Shown: positions 7,901-16,669 of the stretch, piece by piece
Layout: every line of letters begins with the position of its first letter
Position numbering within the stretch: the first letter of the stretch is position 1
NCBI RefSeq assembly: GCF_001562425.1
Contig: NZ_LOED01000005.1
Coordinates: forward strand, 1-64,000
DNA from: Fervidicola ferrireducens
GTDB taxonomy: Bacteria > Bacillota > Thermosediminibacteria > Thermosediminibacterales > Thermosediminibacteraceae
DNA length: 64,000 nucleotides
Direction: 5' to 3'
Program-made: the position numbers and the translations under genes
The notes under the pieces: generated by a model
What the model was told of the DNA's origin: nothing
The model's database searches: none
What the model saw: only the letters and a program-made list of their open reading frames with translations

Positions 7901-8896
7901 ATGCCTAAGAGGATTATAGCAGGATTTGCAGGGGCTCTTTTTATTCTTGTTTTTTCGGTGGCCTGTGGCTTTTTGGGAGACAGAAACGGATCTTTGCCCG
8001 AAGCCTCTGATTCTGCCCGGGAAACGCAGGCTAATATGCGAAAGACGATATTTTATTTTGTAAATGAGCAAAATCTGCTGGTTCCGGTGACGAAGGACAT
8101 ACCGTGGGTAGAAGGAATAGGCAGGGCCGCTTTGGAAAATCTGGTATATACACCGGAAAAAGGAAAGGAGCTGGAGGCACGGGGGCTGAAACCTCCTTTG
8201 CCGGCAGGGACAAGGGTTTTGGGGATGACTATAAGGGATGGACTTGCAAAGGTCGATTTCAGCAGGGAATTTTTGAATCTGAACGACAGGTCACAGGAGG
8301 AAAACGCCGTAAAAGCTGTGGTTTACACCCTTACCGAATTTCCAACTGTTCAACGGGTGCATTTGATGGTGGAAGGCAAACCTTTGAAAAAGTGTCCGAA
8401 CGGTACCGTTTTGGAGGATGAATTAAAGCGCGAAATGATAAACCTTGAAGATAAAAAAACCGGAAGCAATAAGGTTCCCGTAACTCTGTACTTTAGGGCA
8501 ACCAGCAGCGACGGCGCATTTGCCTATTACGTGCCGGTTACCCGTATGGTTGAAAAGAGCGACGATTTAATGAAGGTTGCTTTGGAAGAATTAATCAAAG
8601 GCCCGAAGGAAGGAATGGGTTTGAGTTCCGTTATACCAGCCGATACAAAAGTGCTAAATGTAAGTCAAAACGGCAATGAAGTGATAGCCAATTTTTCCAG
8701 GGAAATAGAGGGTTACGGCGGCGGTGTTGAAATCGAACAAGCCCTGGTAAATACGATAGTCTTGACTCTTTCCGAATTTCCCGGGGTAGAGAAGGTCACC
8801 CTGCAGGTGGAGGGTGAAAGCGGGGTCTTACCCGAGGGAACTATGCTGGATGTTCCCATATTAAAACCAGCTTATATAAACCCCGCCAATATCTAA
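7901..8896 (+). CDS. Lipoprotein with two GerMN domains
   Basis: The protein has a lipoprotein signal peptide ending in a lipobox (VFSVAC, Cys at about residue 22), so it is anchored outside the membrane. Two GerMN (sporulation/spore germination) domains follow. The first covers about residues 45-175, with [15 protein letters not shown] and [20 protein letters not shown]. The second covers about 190-325, with [15 protein letters not shown] and [20 protein letters not shown]. The two repeats share the order 'V.ANFSRE...VYTL.EFP.V..V.L.VEG'. In Bacillus GerM supports spore envelope assembly and germination. It lies 12 to 20 bases before rph, an arrangement common in Clostridia. Confidence 0.85.
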   Translation: MPKRIIAGFAGALFILVFSVACGFLGDRNGSLPEASDSARETQANMRKTIFYFVNEQNLLVPVTKDIPWVEGIGRAALENLVYTPEKGKELEARGLKPPLPAGTRVLGMTIRDGLAKVDFSREFLNLNDRSQEENAVKAVVYTLTEFPTVQRVHLMVEGKPLKKCPNGTVLEDELKREMINLEDKKTGSNKVPVTLYFRATSSDGAFAYYVPVTRMVEKSDDLMKVALEELIKGPKEGMGLSSVIPADTKVLNVSQNGNEVIANFSREIEGYGGGVEIEQALVNTIVLTLSEFPGVEKVTLQVEGESGVLPEGTMLDVPILKPAYINPANI

Positions 8897-8916
8897 GATC
8901 GGAGAGGATGGTATTT

Positions 8917-9651
8917 TTGGCAAGGGTTGACGGCAGGGAATACAACGAGATAAGACGTGTTAGAATAACCCGACATTTCAACAAGTATGCCGAAGGTTCG
9001 GTTCTCATCGAAGCGGGCGACACCAAGGTAATATGCACCGCAACCGTAGATGAAAAAGTCCCTCCCTTTCTGAGAGGCAAGGGCCAGGGATGGATTACCG
9101 CCGAATATTCGATGCTGCCCAGGGCTACGGAACTGCGCAATGTAAGGGAAACGTTGCGCCCGAGCGGCAGGACCATGGAAATACAAAGATTGATAGGAAG
9201 GGCGTTAAGGTCGGTCGTGGACCTCGCGTCCATGGGGGAAAGGACGGTTTGGCTGGACTGCGACGTGATACAGGCCGACGGAGGGACGCGAACGGCAGCT
9301 ATAACCGGGGCTTTCGTAGCCCTCGTGGATGCTTTCAAGCATTTGAAAGATAAAGGTGTTTTGGAGGTTATACCGGTCAACAGTTTTGTGGCGGCAGTGA
9401 GCGTGGGGATAGTCGAAGGGCAGAAGTTGCTGGACTTGAATTTCGATGAAGATAGCAGAGCCCAGGTGGATATGAACGTGGTGATGACCGACAGGGGACA
9501 GATAGTCGAAATTCAGGGGACTGGCGAGGCCTTTCCCTTTACCCGCCAGGACCTCGACGAACTTCTTGACCTGGCGCAGAAGGGCGTATTCGACCTCATT
9601 GCCGTCCAAAAAGAGGTTCTGAAAGATATTTTGGGTGAGGTAGAAAAATAA
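8917..9651 (+). CDS. rph: Ribonuclease PH
   Basis: RNase PH removes the 3' trailer of tRNA precursors by phosphorolysis. The family N-terminus [19 protein letters not shown] and the core motifs [24 protein letters not shown] and [18 protein letters not shown] are present. The protein is about 244 aa, normal length. I prefer the TTG at 8917 (giving MARVDGR) because GGAGAGG sits nine bases upstream; the ATG at 8908 directly abuts that site. The stop overlaps the ATG of rdgB (ATAATG), so the two genes are translationally coupled, as is usual for rph-rdgB pairs. Confidence 0.95.
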   Translation: MARVDGREYNEIRRVRITRHFNKYAEGSVLIEAGDTKVICTATVDEKVPPFLRGKGQGWITAEYSMLPRATELRNVRETLRPSGRTMEIQRLIGRALRSVVDLASMGERTVWLDCDVIQADGGTRTAAITGAFVALVDAFKHLKDKGVLEVIPVNSFVAAVSVGIVEGQKLLDLNFDEDSRAQVDMNVVMTDRGQIVEIQGTGEAFPFTRQDLDELLDLAQKGVFDLIAVQKEVLKDILGEVEK

Positions 9652-10289
9652 TGCGAAGTATAGTTGTCGCTACCAAAAACCGGGGCAAATTGAAGGAATT
9701 CAAAGTAATGCTTTCCGATATTCCTGTTGACATCCTTTCGCTTTGCGATTTTCCGGATATAGAGGTGGAAGAAAACGGAAAGACCTTCGACGAAAACGCC
9801 CTAATTAAAGCGAAAAAGGTTGTGCAGCTGACCGGAACCGCAGCCCTCAGCGACGATTCGGGGCTGGAAGTCGAGGCCTTAGGAGGGAGGCCGGGTGTGC
9901 ACACCGCGAGGTTTGCAGGGCCTGGCGCCGGCGACCGCGAAAATATCGAAAAGCTCCTGAAGGAGCTCGATGGCGTTCCGGCCGAAAAAAGGAAAGCGCG
10001 ATTCGTCTGCTGCTTGTGTTTCGCCCTGCCTGATGGGCGGATTTTTATCGAACACGGTTATTTAGAAGGGTTTATCACCTTTGAGCCAAAAGGCACCATG
10101 GGATTCGGATACGATCCTGTTTTTTTTGTACCGGAGCTTGGGAAAACCTTAGCTGAGGCCACGCTAGAGGAGAAAAACGCCGTGAGCCACCGGGCCAGGG
10201 CTATGCAAAAAATGAAAAAACACCTGCTGCAATTTGTAAAAAGTGTTTTTGGAAGCGGAGGGGCAGCGATTGAGGATAGCGGTATTTAG
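9651..10289 (+). CDS. rdgB: XTP/dITP diphosphatase
   Basis: The enzyme hydrolyses non-canonical purine triphosphates (XTP, dITP) to monophosphates, keeping them out of DNA and RNA. The N-terminal VATKNRGKLKEFK, the substrate motif SDDSGLEVEALGGRPGVHTAR and the C-terminal GFGYDPVF and SHRARA are all present. Length is 212 aa, slightly longer than usual because a tail (GSGGAAIEDSGI) reads into the start of yfcE. It overlaps yfcE by 20 bases and sits in the same operon as rph. Confidence 0.95.
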   Translation: MRSIVVATKNRGKLKEFKVMLSDIPVDILSLCDFPDIEVEENGKTFDENALIKAKKVVQLTGTAALSDDSGLEVEALGGRPGVHTARFAGPGAGDRENIEKLLKELDGVPAEKRKARFVCCLCFALPDGRIFIEHGYLEGFITFEPKGTMGFGYDPVFFVPELGKTLAEATLEEKNAVSHRARAMQKMKKHLLQFVKSVFGSGGAAIEDSGI

Positions 10290-10743
10290 CGATACGCACG
10301 GTTTTTTGCACTTTATAGATAACGCTATGGAAATTGCAGGTCCTGTAGATCTGGTGTTTCATGCGGGCGACGTGTCACCCGACGCCGATTACATAAGGGA
10401 AACGTATAGATACAGGGTTTACGGAGTTTCGGGAAACTGCGATACCTTTTCGGACTACCCGGGTGAGCGGCTTATAAAGCTGGAAGGAAAGAAGATACTC
10501 CTCACCCACGGCCATGCGTACCGCGTGAAGTACGGGTACGATAAGCTCTTGACCAGGGTTAAGGAACTTTCCGCCGATATAGTGGTCTTCGGTCACACCC
10601 ACTGTCCCGAAAACGTCTGGGCCAACGGTATTCTTATTTTCAATCCGGGCAGCCTCGCCTTTCCCCGATGCGGGAAAAGGCCTACTTTCGGCATTCTCGA
10701 AATAAATGAAGGTGAAATAAAAAGCTCAATAAATGAGCTTTGA
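10270..10743 (+). CDS. YfcE-type metallophosphoesterase
   Basis: This is a small (157 aa) calcineurin-like phosphodiesterase of the YfcE/MJ0936 family. Metal-binding motifs are visible as VFSDTHG, HAGD, GNCD, LTHGH and FGHTHCP. The TTG at 10270 is chosen because GGAGGGG lies seven bases upstream and the family begins LRIAVFSDTHG; the frame opening at 10243 adds residues with no ribosome site. Its start lies inside the 3' end of rdgB. The physiological substrate is not shown by the sequence. The rph-rdgB-yfcE order is common in Clostridia. Confidence 0.9.
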   Translation: MRIAVFSDTHGFLHFIDNAMEIAGPVDLVFHAGDVSPDADYIRETYRYRVYGVSGNCDTFSDYPGERLIKLEGKKILLTHGHAYRVKYGYDKLLTRVKELSADIVVFGHTHCPENVWANGILIFNPGSLAFPRCGKRPTFGILEINEGEIKSSINEL

Positions 10744-10766
10744 AACCAGGGGGTGTTTTGAGGGTC

Positions 10767-11729
10767 ATGAAAAAAATCCTGTTTGGGCATAAAGTTTCCG
10801 AAAAACATCTCCAAAAAACAAAGGAAATTGCCCCCGATTGGAATGTAGTGATAAGCGAAAACCCGGAAGATAAATTAAAAGAGATAAAGGATGCGGATAT
10901 ATACGTGGACTGGGGTTTCAATATCGAAAGGCGTTTTATTGAAGCAGCAGAGCATCTCAGATGGATACAGGCCTTGAGTGCGGGGGTTGATGGGCTTGCT
11001 TTTGACCTGGTAAGGGAAAAGGGCATAATTGTAACGACTACCAGCGGAATTCATAAAGTGCCGATTGCGGAGCTAGTGTTCGGCTACATGCTCATGTTTG
11101 CACGAGGGCTTACTCGGTTTTACGAACAGCAAAAAAAGAAGGTCTGGGACAAAAATGTAAGGACCGCGGAGCTTTTCGAAAAGACTCTGGGAATTGTGGG
11201 GGCGGGGAATATCGGAAGCGAGATAGCAAGATTGGGCAAAGCCTTCGGCATGAGGGTTCTAGGCCTTAACAGAAGCGGCAGAATTCAGGGGAACTCTTCG
11301 CAAATGTATGACGAAATGTACGGCATCGGCTCCCTCGTCGAGCTTCTTTCGAAATCCGACTTCGTGGTGTGCGCCGTACCCCTTACCGCCGAAACCCGTC
11401 ACCTGTTCAGGGAAGAACACTTTAAGGCGATGAAATCCACTGCTTACTTCATAAACATAGCCCGAGGCGCCGTGGTTGACGAAGAGGCCCTCATAAAGGC
11501 GCTGAAAGAAGGATGGATAGCAGGGGCGGCCCTGGATGTATTTGAAAAGGAGCCCCTGCCTCCGGAAAGTCCCCTGTGGGAAATGCCAAATGTTATAATA
11601 ACCCCGCACATAGCAGGCAGTTCCGACCGTTACATGGAAAGGGCCATGAAGGTGGTGAACGAAAACCTGCGAAGGTACCTGCAGGGTGAGCCATTGATAA
11701 ATATCGTCGACCCGGAGCGGGGATACTGA
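10767..11729 (+). CDS. NAD-dependent D-2-hydroxyacid dehydrogenase
   Basis: The protein is about 320 aa and belongs to the D-isomer-specific 2-hydroxyacid dehydrogenase family (glyoxylate/hydroxypyruvate reductase-like). It has the Rossmann motif GIVGAGNIGSEIARLGKAFG and INIARGAVVDEEALIKALK. The catalytic Arg/Glu/His are in NIARGA, LDVFEKEPLP and ITPHIAGSS. The actual 2-oxoacid substrate is not decided by sequence. The start is ambiguous. The ATG at 10767 and the TTG at 10758 both follow AGGGGG, at 13 and four bases; a frame also opens at the yfcE stop. It ends tail to tail with serA, 34 bases apart, with no clear hairpin between. Confidence 0.85.
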   Translation: MKKILFGHKVSEKHLQKTKEIAPDWNVVISENPEDKLKEIKDADIYVDWGFNIERRFIEAAEHLRWIQALSAGVDGLAFDLVREKGIIVTTTSGIHKVPIAELVFGYMLMFARGLTRFYEQQKKKVWDKNVRTAELFEKTLGIVGAGNIGSEIARLGKAFGMRVLGLNRSGRIQGNSSQMYDEMYGIGSLVELLSKSDFVVCAVPLTAETRHLFREEHFKAMKSTAYFINIARGAVVDEEALIKALKEGWIAGAALDVFEKEPLPPESPLWEMPNVIITPHIAGSSDRYMERAMKVVNENLRRYLQGEPLINIVDPERGY

Positions 11730-11763
11730 AAATTTGACTAGATCTTTTTTTGAACGACATATA

Positions 11764-13335
11764 TCATAATTTCACGAATACCGCATCTTTGAGATCCTCG
11801 ATGGCCTTGATCTCCTTCAGCACGCTTTCCGGTATTTCTTCATCCACGCTGAGGGCCATTAATGCGTCGCCCCGGTAAGACTTCCTCCCCAACTGCATTG
11901 ATGCGATATTTATGTCGTTTTTTCCGAGGATGGTTCCGACCTTTCCGACTATTCCCGGTTTGTCCTTGTGGTTGGTGATGAGGACGTATCCTTCGGGGAT
12001 GAGGTCTATTTTGTAATCGTCTATCCCTGTTATTCTGGGGCTATCCTTTTCGAAAACGCAGCCCGAAATGGTCCCCACTTCTTTATCGGTCGTAACCCTC
12101 ATGGTTACCGTACCGGGGGCATCCTCGTCTTCTTTTATTTTCTTTTCTGTTATCTTTATTCCCCTGTCCCTTGCTATTATCGGTGCGTTTATCAGATTGG
12201 CGGGTACCTGCAAAATGTTGGACAAAAGCCCTTTTATGCCTGCTGTCGTGACGAGCTTAACGTCCATATTTGCGAGTCTGCCTCCGTAAATCATCTCCAC
12301 TTCCTGTATCCTGCCGTTTTTAAGCTGAGTGTATAAACACCCCATTTTTTCCGCAAGCCTTATATAGGGCAAAATAAAGCTGTATTCTTCTGGCCTTACG
12401 GACACCATATTTACGGGGTTTTTTACGATTTCGCCCTTCAAAGCCCTTATGATGTCTTTAGCTACTTCTTCTGCCACGACGATTTGGGCCTCTGCGGTGG
12501 AAGCGCCCAGGTGAGGAGTCGCAATTACGTTATCCAGACTTAAAAGCGGGTTGTCTTCCGGTGGTTCCTTTTCAAATACATCTAACGCGCAGCCTGCCAC
12601 CTTGCCCGAAACGAGGGCGTCGTAAAGGGCCTTTTCGTCTATGATGCCTCCCCTTGCGCAGTTTATTATATACACCCCGTCTTTCATAATCTTGAATTGT
12701 TCTTCTCCGATCATGCGGCGGGTGGCTTTGGTGAGGGGAACGTGGAAGGTGATGAAGTCCGAAGTGCGCAGGACCTCATCCAAATCGGTGAGTTTAATGT
12801 TGAGATTTTCCACGTTTTCCCTGGCGATGTACGGGTCGTACCCTACCACGTTCATGCCGAGGGATGAAGCCCTTTTTGCCACTTCCTTTCCTATCCGCCC
12901 AAGGCCTATGACGCCGAGGGTCTTACCAGAAAGCTGTACTCCCGTGAATTTGTTCCTTTCCCATCTTCCTGACTTCAGGCTGCTTACGGCCTGAGGAATT
13001 TTGCGAGCCACGGCGAACATCAGGGCAAAGGTATGCTCGCAGGCGGCAATGGTATTTCCTTCGGGGGCATTCACCACGAGTATCCCTTTCAGCGTCGCCG
13101 CTTCCACATCTATGTTATCCACGCCGACTCCGGCTCTTCCTATGACCTTCAAATTGCTGCACTCGATTAGGTCTTTCGTTACTTTTGTCTGACTCCTCAC
13201 CACCAGGGCATCGTAATCTTTTATAATTTCCCTTAATTGGTCCGGCGTCAAATCCGTCCTGACGTCCACTTTAAGTTCGGACTTCAGAATGTCAATGCCT
13301 TCCTTTGCTATTTTATCCGAAACCAGCACCCTCAT
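11764..13335 (-). CDS. serA: D-3-phosphoglycerate dehydrogenase with ACT domain
   Basis: SerA oxidises 3-phosphoglycerate to 3-phosphohydroxypyruvate, the first step to serine. The 523-aa form has the full layout. The substrate domain comes first, then the NAD-binding domain with VIGLGRIGKEVAKRASSLG and the catalytic NCARGGIIDEKAL, LDVFEKEPPE and ATPHLGAST. An allosteric ASB domain follows, and finally an ACT domain from about residue 450 (VLITNHKDKPGIVGKVGTIL), the usual serine feedback site. GGAGG lies eight bases before the ATG, inside the 3' end of the upstream aminotransferase gene. It is the second gene of a T-box-controlled serine operon. Confidence 0.95.
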   Translation of the reverse strand: MRVLVSDKIAKEGIDILKSELKVDVRTDLTPDQLREIIKDYDALVVRSQTKVTKDLIECSNLKVIGRAGVGVDNIDVEAATLKGILVVNAPEGNTIAACEHTFALMFAVARKIPQAVSSLKSGRWERNKFTGVQLSGKTLGVIGLGRIGKEVAKRASSLGMNVVGYDPYIARENVENLNIKLTDLDEVLRTSDFITFHVPLTKATRRMIGEEQFKIMKDGVYIINCARGGIIDEKALYDALVSGKVAGCALDVFEKEPPEDNPLLSLDNVIATPHLGASTAEAQIVVAEEVAKDIIRALKGEIVKNPVNMVSVRPEEYSFILPYIRLAEKMGCLYTQLKNGRIQEVEMIYGGRLANMDVKLVTTAGIKGLLSNILQVPANLINAPIIARDRGIKITEKKIKEDEDAPGTVTMRVTTDKEVGTISGCVFEKDSPRITGIDDYKIDLIPEGYVLITNHKDKPGIVGKVGTILGKNDINIASMQLGRKSYRGDALMALSVDEEIPESVLKEIKAIEDLKDAVFVKL

Positions 13336-13338
13336 ACG

Positions 13339-14487
13339 CTATACCTCCAGTCCTTCATTAAAAACTTTTTCGGCGGCTTTTACTCCCTTGCCGAACAGTT
13401 CTTCATCTCCCAGTGTCATTTCAATGGCGCAAAGCACGTTTAAAATATCCAGTTCATCAACGTACCCGACGTGACCAATTCTTATGATTTTCCCTTTCAG
13501 CTTTTCCTGCCCTCCGGCCACCGTGATATTAAATCTATTTTTCAAGGCCTTCGAGAAGTTGATTTTGCCTTGAAAGTCCGACACATCGACAGCGGTGACC
13601 GTCGGCGATGCCCAGGAATCTTCCGCAAAAAGCCTGAATCCCAGACTTTTGAGGCCTTCCCTCAAAGCCTTTGCCAGCAATTTGTGCCTCTTTATGATGT
13701 TTTCGAGCCCCTCTTCGAAAATCAGTTTTAAGGATTCGTCAAGGGCGAATATCTGCGATACTGCCGGTGTATATGGCGTTTCGCCCTTTTCCAGGCTCTT
13801 TTTGGCCTTTTTGAAGTCCCAGTAATATTTTGGCATCTTAGATTCTTCGGCGGCTTTCCAGGCTCTCTCGCTCACCGACACGAGCCCCAGACCGGGGGGG
13901 ATCATCAAAGCTTTCTGCGAGCCTGCGACCACCACATCTATTTGCCATTCGTCGGTATTAAGTTCCACGGCTCCCAGAGAACTGATGGCATCAACTATCA
14001 CGAGGGCAGGGTGGTCTCCCATAGCTTCTCTCAGGCCTTTTATGTCGTTGAGGACGCCTGTCGAGGTTTCGTTATGGGTAAAAAGCACCCCTTTGATTTC
14101 TTTTTTTGTATCCTGCAAAATCCTTTCCCTTACGATGTCGCAGGTTATGGGCTTTCCCCATTCAACCTTGATTCTTTCCACTTTTGCCCCGAAAGCTTCG
14201 GCTATATCTGCAAATCTGTCGCCGAAGACACCGCAGCTGAAAGAAACTATTAGATCTCCGGGGGAAAAGAGGTTTGCTATGGCCGCCTCCATCATCCCCG
14301 TTCCGGCGGAAGGGAATATCAGCACGTCGTTTTTGGTTTGAAAAACCTTTTTTATATCTTCGGAGACTTTTTTGAACAACGAGGTAAATTCCTCGCCCCT
14401 GTGGTTGATCATTGGGGCCTGCATCGCCCTGAGCACCCGTTCGGGAACCTCGGTTGGACCGGGAATTCGTAAATGATGCTTTTTCAT
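13339..14487 (-). CDS. Class V aminotransferase (serine pathway)
   Basis: This is a PLP enzyme of the alanine-glyoxylate/serine-pyruvate type, about 382 aa. Motifs seen are HHLRIPGPTEVPERV at the N-terminus, FTHNETSTGVLND, VDAISSLGAVE and the PLP lysine in VVAGSQKALMIPPGLG. Pairing with serA behind a serine-type T-box suggests it makes phosphoserine or serine, standing in for serC. This is inference from context, since the fold also covers glyoxylate aminotransferases. The ATG at 14487 has AAAGGAGG eight bases upstream. A longer open frame to 14673 lies in the T-box leader and is not coding. Confidence 0.85.
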   Translation of the reverse strand: MKKHHLRIPGPTEVPERVLRAMQAPMINHRGEEFTSLFKKVSEDIKKVFQTKNDVLIFPSAGTGMMEAAIANLFSPGDLIVSFSCGVFGDRFADIAEAFGAKVERIKVEWGKPITCDIVRERILQDTKKEIKGVLFTHNETSTGVLNDIKGLREAMGDHPALVIVDAISSLGAVELNTDEWQIDVVVAGSQKALMIPPGLGLVSVSERAWKAAEESKMPKYYWDFKKAKKSLEKGETPYTPAVSQIFALDESLKLIFEEGLENIIKRHKLLAKALREGLKSLGFRLFAEDSWASPTVTAVDVSDFQGKINFSKALKNRFNITVAGGQEKLKGKIIRIGHVGYVDELDILNVLCAIEMTLGDEELFGKGVKAAEKVFNEGLEV

Positions 14488-14514
14488 TGAAAACGACCTC
14501 CTTTTTTTATATGC

Positions 14515-14730
14515 AAAAAACCGCCCCGTGAAGGGGCGGTTTTTACCGCGGTGCCACCCTAACCCAGAATAAAAAACAGGGAAAGGCTCATTTTGGTAAC
14601 GGGCATTGCCCGGCTCGGCTCGTCGCCGGCAGCTCTGGGGCGGAAATAAAGGGCTCCTGCCGGTTTGCACCATCCACCGGCTCTCTTAAAAGGAGTTCCC
14701 TTTAATTTTCCCCTTCATGGCTTTTCACAT
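14515..14730 (-). promoter_or_regulatory. T-box leader, probably serine-specific
   Basis: On the minus strand the leader shows a stem I with AGAGAG and GGTGCAAACC, then the T-box AGGGTGGCACCGCGG (about 14543-14557). The terminator is CCGCCCC/GGGGCGG (14521-14539) followed by six Ts. A plausible specifier loop lies between the helices AAAGGG/CCCTTT and GGGG/CCCC and holds TCC at 14644-14642, a serine codon. The T-box bulge TGGC would pair with a GCCA tRNA end, matching the G discriminator of tRNA-Ser. Uncharged tRNA-Ser should open the serine operon downstream. Confidence 0.9.
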
Positions 14731-14749
14731 TCCAAATAATTTTTTTCAC

Positions 14750-14778
14750 ATTTTAAAACAATTTCACGCAGATGTCAA
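14750..14778 (-). promoter_or_regulatory. Promoter of the T-box/serine operon
   Basis: On the minus strand a perfect TTGACA (14778-14773) is followed after 17 bases by TAAAAT (14755-14750), just upstream of the T-box leader. Confidence 0.7.
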
Positions 14779-14812
14779 CACTCAAAATTTAAAATTATCC
14801 GCTTACCAGGGG

Positions 14813-14841
14813 TTGTTTTTTTGGCGATTTTGCGGTATAAT
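14813..14841 (+). promoter_or_regulatory. Promoter of the threonine operon
   Basis: TTGTTT (14813-14818) and TATAAT (14836-14841) are 17 bases apart, about 55 bases before the first gene. It is divergent from the serine-operon promoter only 35 bases away. Confidence 0.65.
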
Positions 14842-14896
14842 GTCTCCTATCTACGGATAAATGTATTTTTTACAAAGACACTAAGGGGGTAGTAAT

Positions 14897-15340
14897 TTGA
14901 CAGGAGGCAAGGGATTTTACATAGTCAAGGAAGAGATTTTGCCGGAGATATTGAAAAAGACGGTGAAAGCCAAAGAGCTTTTGAAAAACGGTGCGGCAAA
15001 GACGATAAACGAGGCCACCAAAATGGTCGGTATGAGCCGAAGCGCCTTTTACAAATACAAGGATTACGTGTTTCCTTTTTACGAAGCCAGTATGGGCAAG
15101 ATAATTACAATAGCCCTGATTTTGGAGCATAAACCGGGAGTTTTATCTTCAATTCTGGATGAGATTGCGAAGGCTCATGGAAACATACTTACGATAAATC
15201 AAAATATACCGCTGCAGGGCCTTGCCAACGTCACAATTTCTTTTGATACGAGCCAGATGACGAGAAACGTGGAAGAAGTGCTTGAAATTGTCGAAAAAAA
15301 ACCTGGAGTGGCAAAAATAGAAGTATTGGCTCAGGAATGA
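14897..15340 (+). CDS. ThrR/PheB-like ACT-domain regulator (UPF0735)
   Basis: This 147-aa protein belongs to the UPF0735 family. An N-terminal helix-turn-helix is visible in TINEATKMVGMSRSAFYKYKD, and a C-terminal ACT domain from about residue 72 (IALILEHKPGVLSSILDEIAK). The Bacillus subtilis member (PheB, renamed ThrR) represses the hom-thrCB genes, and here the gene heads exactly that operon. The likely role is therefore control of threonine biosynthesis by amino-acid sensing. The start is a TTG at 14897 with AAGGGGG seven bases upstream; no in-frame ATG precedes the HTH. It is 30 bases from hom. Confidence 0.85.
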   Translation: MTGGKGFYIVKEEILPEILKKTVKAKELLKNGAAKTINEATKMVGMSRSAFYKYKDYVFPFYEASMGKIITIALILEHKPGVLSSILDEIAKAHGNILTINQNIPLQGLANVTISFDTSQMTRNVEEVLEIVEKKPGVAKIEVLAQE

Positions 15341-15370
15341 CAAAAACCAGGCAAAGGGGGAGGGAAAACA

Positions 15371-16669
15371 GTGATTAATATCGGGATTATGGGACTTGGC
15401 ACGGTTGGTACAGGTGTGGTGGAGCTTCTGGAGAATAACCGTCACGTGATAGCGCAGAGATTGGGAGAAGAGGTAAACGTAAAAAAAATACTGGTGAGGG
15501 ACCTTTCCAAGAAAAGAACTCCCTATGCGGAAGGCAAGTTGACTTTGAGTGCCGATGATATATTGGAGGATGCGGAGATAGACGTAGTTGTTGAACTGAT
15601 GGGTGGGGAAGAACCGGCTAAAAGCTATATCAAAAAGGCGTTGCAGAATAAAAAGCACGTGGTCACGGCGAACAAGGAGGTTATCTCGAAACACGGGAAG
15701 GAACTTTTCGAGCTTGCCGAAAAATCAGGAGTAAGCCTTCTCTTCGAGGCAAGTGTAGGTGGAGGAATTCCGATAATAAGGCCGATGAAGCAGTGTTTGG
15801 CTGCCAACCGCATACTGAAGATTTCGGGGATACTGAACGGCACCACAAATTACATTTTGACTCAAATGCAGGAAAAGGAAAGGAATTTCGAGGAGGCTCT
15901 GCGGGAAGCACAGAGGCTGGGATACGCGGAAAGCGACCCCTCCGACGACATCAAGGGCTTCGATGCGGCAAGAAAGCTTGCGATAATTTCTTCGATAGCG
16001 TTCAATACGCGGATAACCCCCGACAAAGTTTACGTGGAGGGCATAGAGCGGATAGAGCTCGAAGACATAAAATACGCCGGCGAATTGGGATATATAATAA
16101 AGCTGGTGGCATCGGCGCGGAAGGTGGGAGAACGCGAAATTGAGGCCATAGTAGCGCCGGTGATGTTAAAGCAGAACCATCCCCTGAGCGCCGTTAGGGA
16201 CGTATACAACGCCATTCTGGTCGAAGGAGATGCGGTGGGGAAAGTCATGTTTTTCGGCCAGGGGGCTGGGAAGATGCCGACAGCCAGTGCGGTGGTGGCC
16301 GATATAATGGATGCAGCCCGCGAAGGTAGGAGAAGAATTTACTGCACGTGCTACGATGAATTGAAGGTTATCGATGTGGGTTCGTCGACGAGCCGGTTTT
16401 ACATCCGCTTGAAGGCAAAGGACAAGCCCGGGGTGCTTTCGAAGATTAGCGGAGCCTTCGGCAGGAATGATATAAGCCTTCACATGGTCATACAAAAAGA
16501 TGTAAAAGGTGATGTGGCCGAAATAGTCATGGTGACCCATCAGGTTCCTTTCAGGAACCTTCAAAAGGCCTTAGATGAGATAAAGGATTTGCAGGATGTT
16601 GAAAACGTGGCCAATGTCGTAAGAGTGGAGGAGGCGGCTTCGGATGGCGTACATGGGAATCATCAATAG
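15371..16669 (+). CDS. hom: Homoserine dehydrogenase
   Basis: The enzyme reduces aspartate semialdehyde to homoserine, the branch point to threonine and methionine. The 432-aa protein has the NAD(P) motif GIMGLGTVGTGVVELL and the family stretch VTANKEVISKHGKELF. FEASVGGGIPIIRP and NGTTNYILTQM follow, with the catalytic region GYAESDPSDDIKGFDAARKL. A C-terminal ACT domain starts near residue 345 (RLKAKDKPGVLSKISGAFG) for feedback control. The start is GTG at 15371 after AGGGGGAGGG. It overlaps thrC by 26 bases. Confidence 0.95.
   Translation: MINIGIMGLGTVGTGVVELLENNRHVIAQRLGEEVNVKKILVRDLSKKRTPYAEGKLTLSADDILEDAEIDVVVELMGGEEPAKSYIKKALQNKKHVVTANKEVISKHGKELFELAEKSGVSLLFEASVGGGIPIIRPMKQCLAANRILKISGILNGTTNYILTQMQEKERNFEEALREAQRLGYAESDPSDDIKGFDAARKLAIISSIAFNTRITPDKVYVEGIERIELEDIKYAGELGYIIKLVASARKVGEREIEAIVAPVMLKQNHPLSAVRDVYNAILVEGDAVGKVMFFGQGAGKMPTASAVVADIMDAAREGRRRIYCTCYDELKVIDVGSSTSRFYIRLKAKDKPGVLSKISGAFGRNDISLHMVIQKDVKGDVAEIVMVTHQVPFRNLQKALDEIKDLQDVENVANVVRVEEAASDGVHGNHQ

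Noticed and set aside
14487-14673. N-terminal extension of the class V aminotransferase
   Set aside because: The extension is translated T-box leader; the AAAGGAGG site selects ATG 14487.
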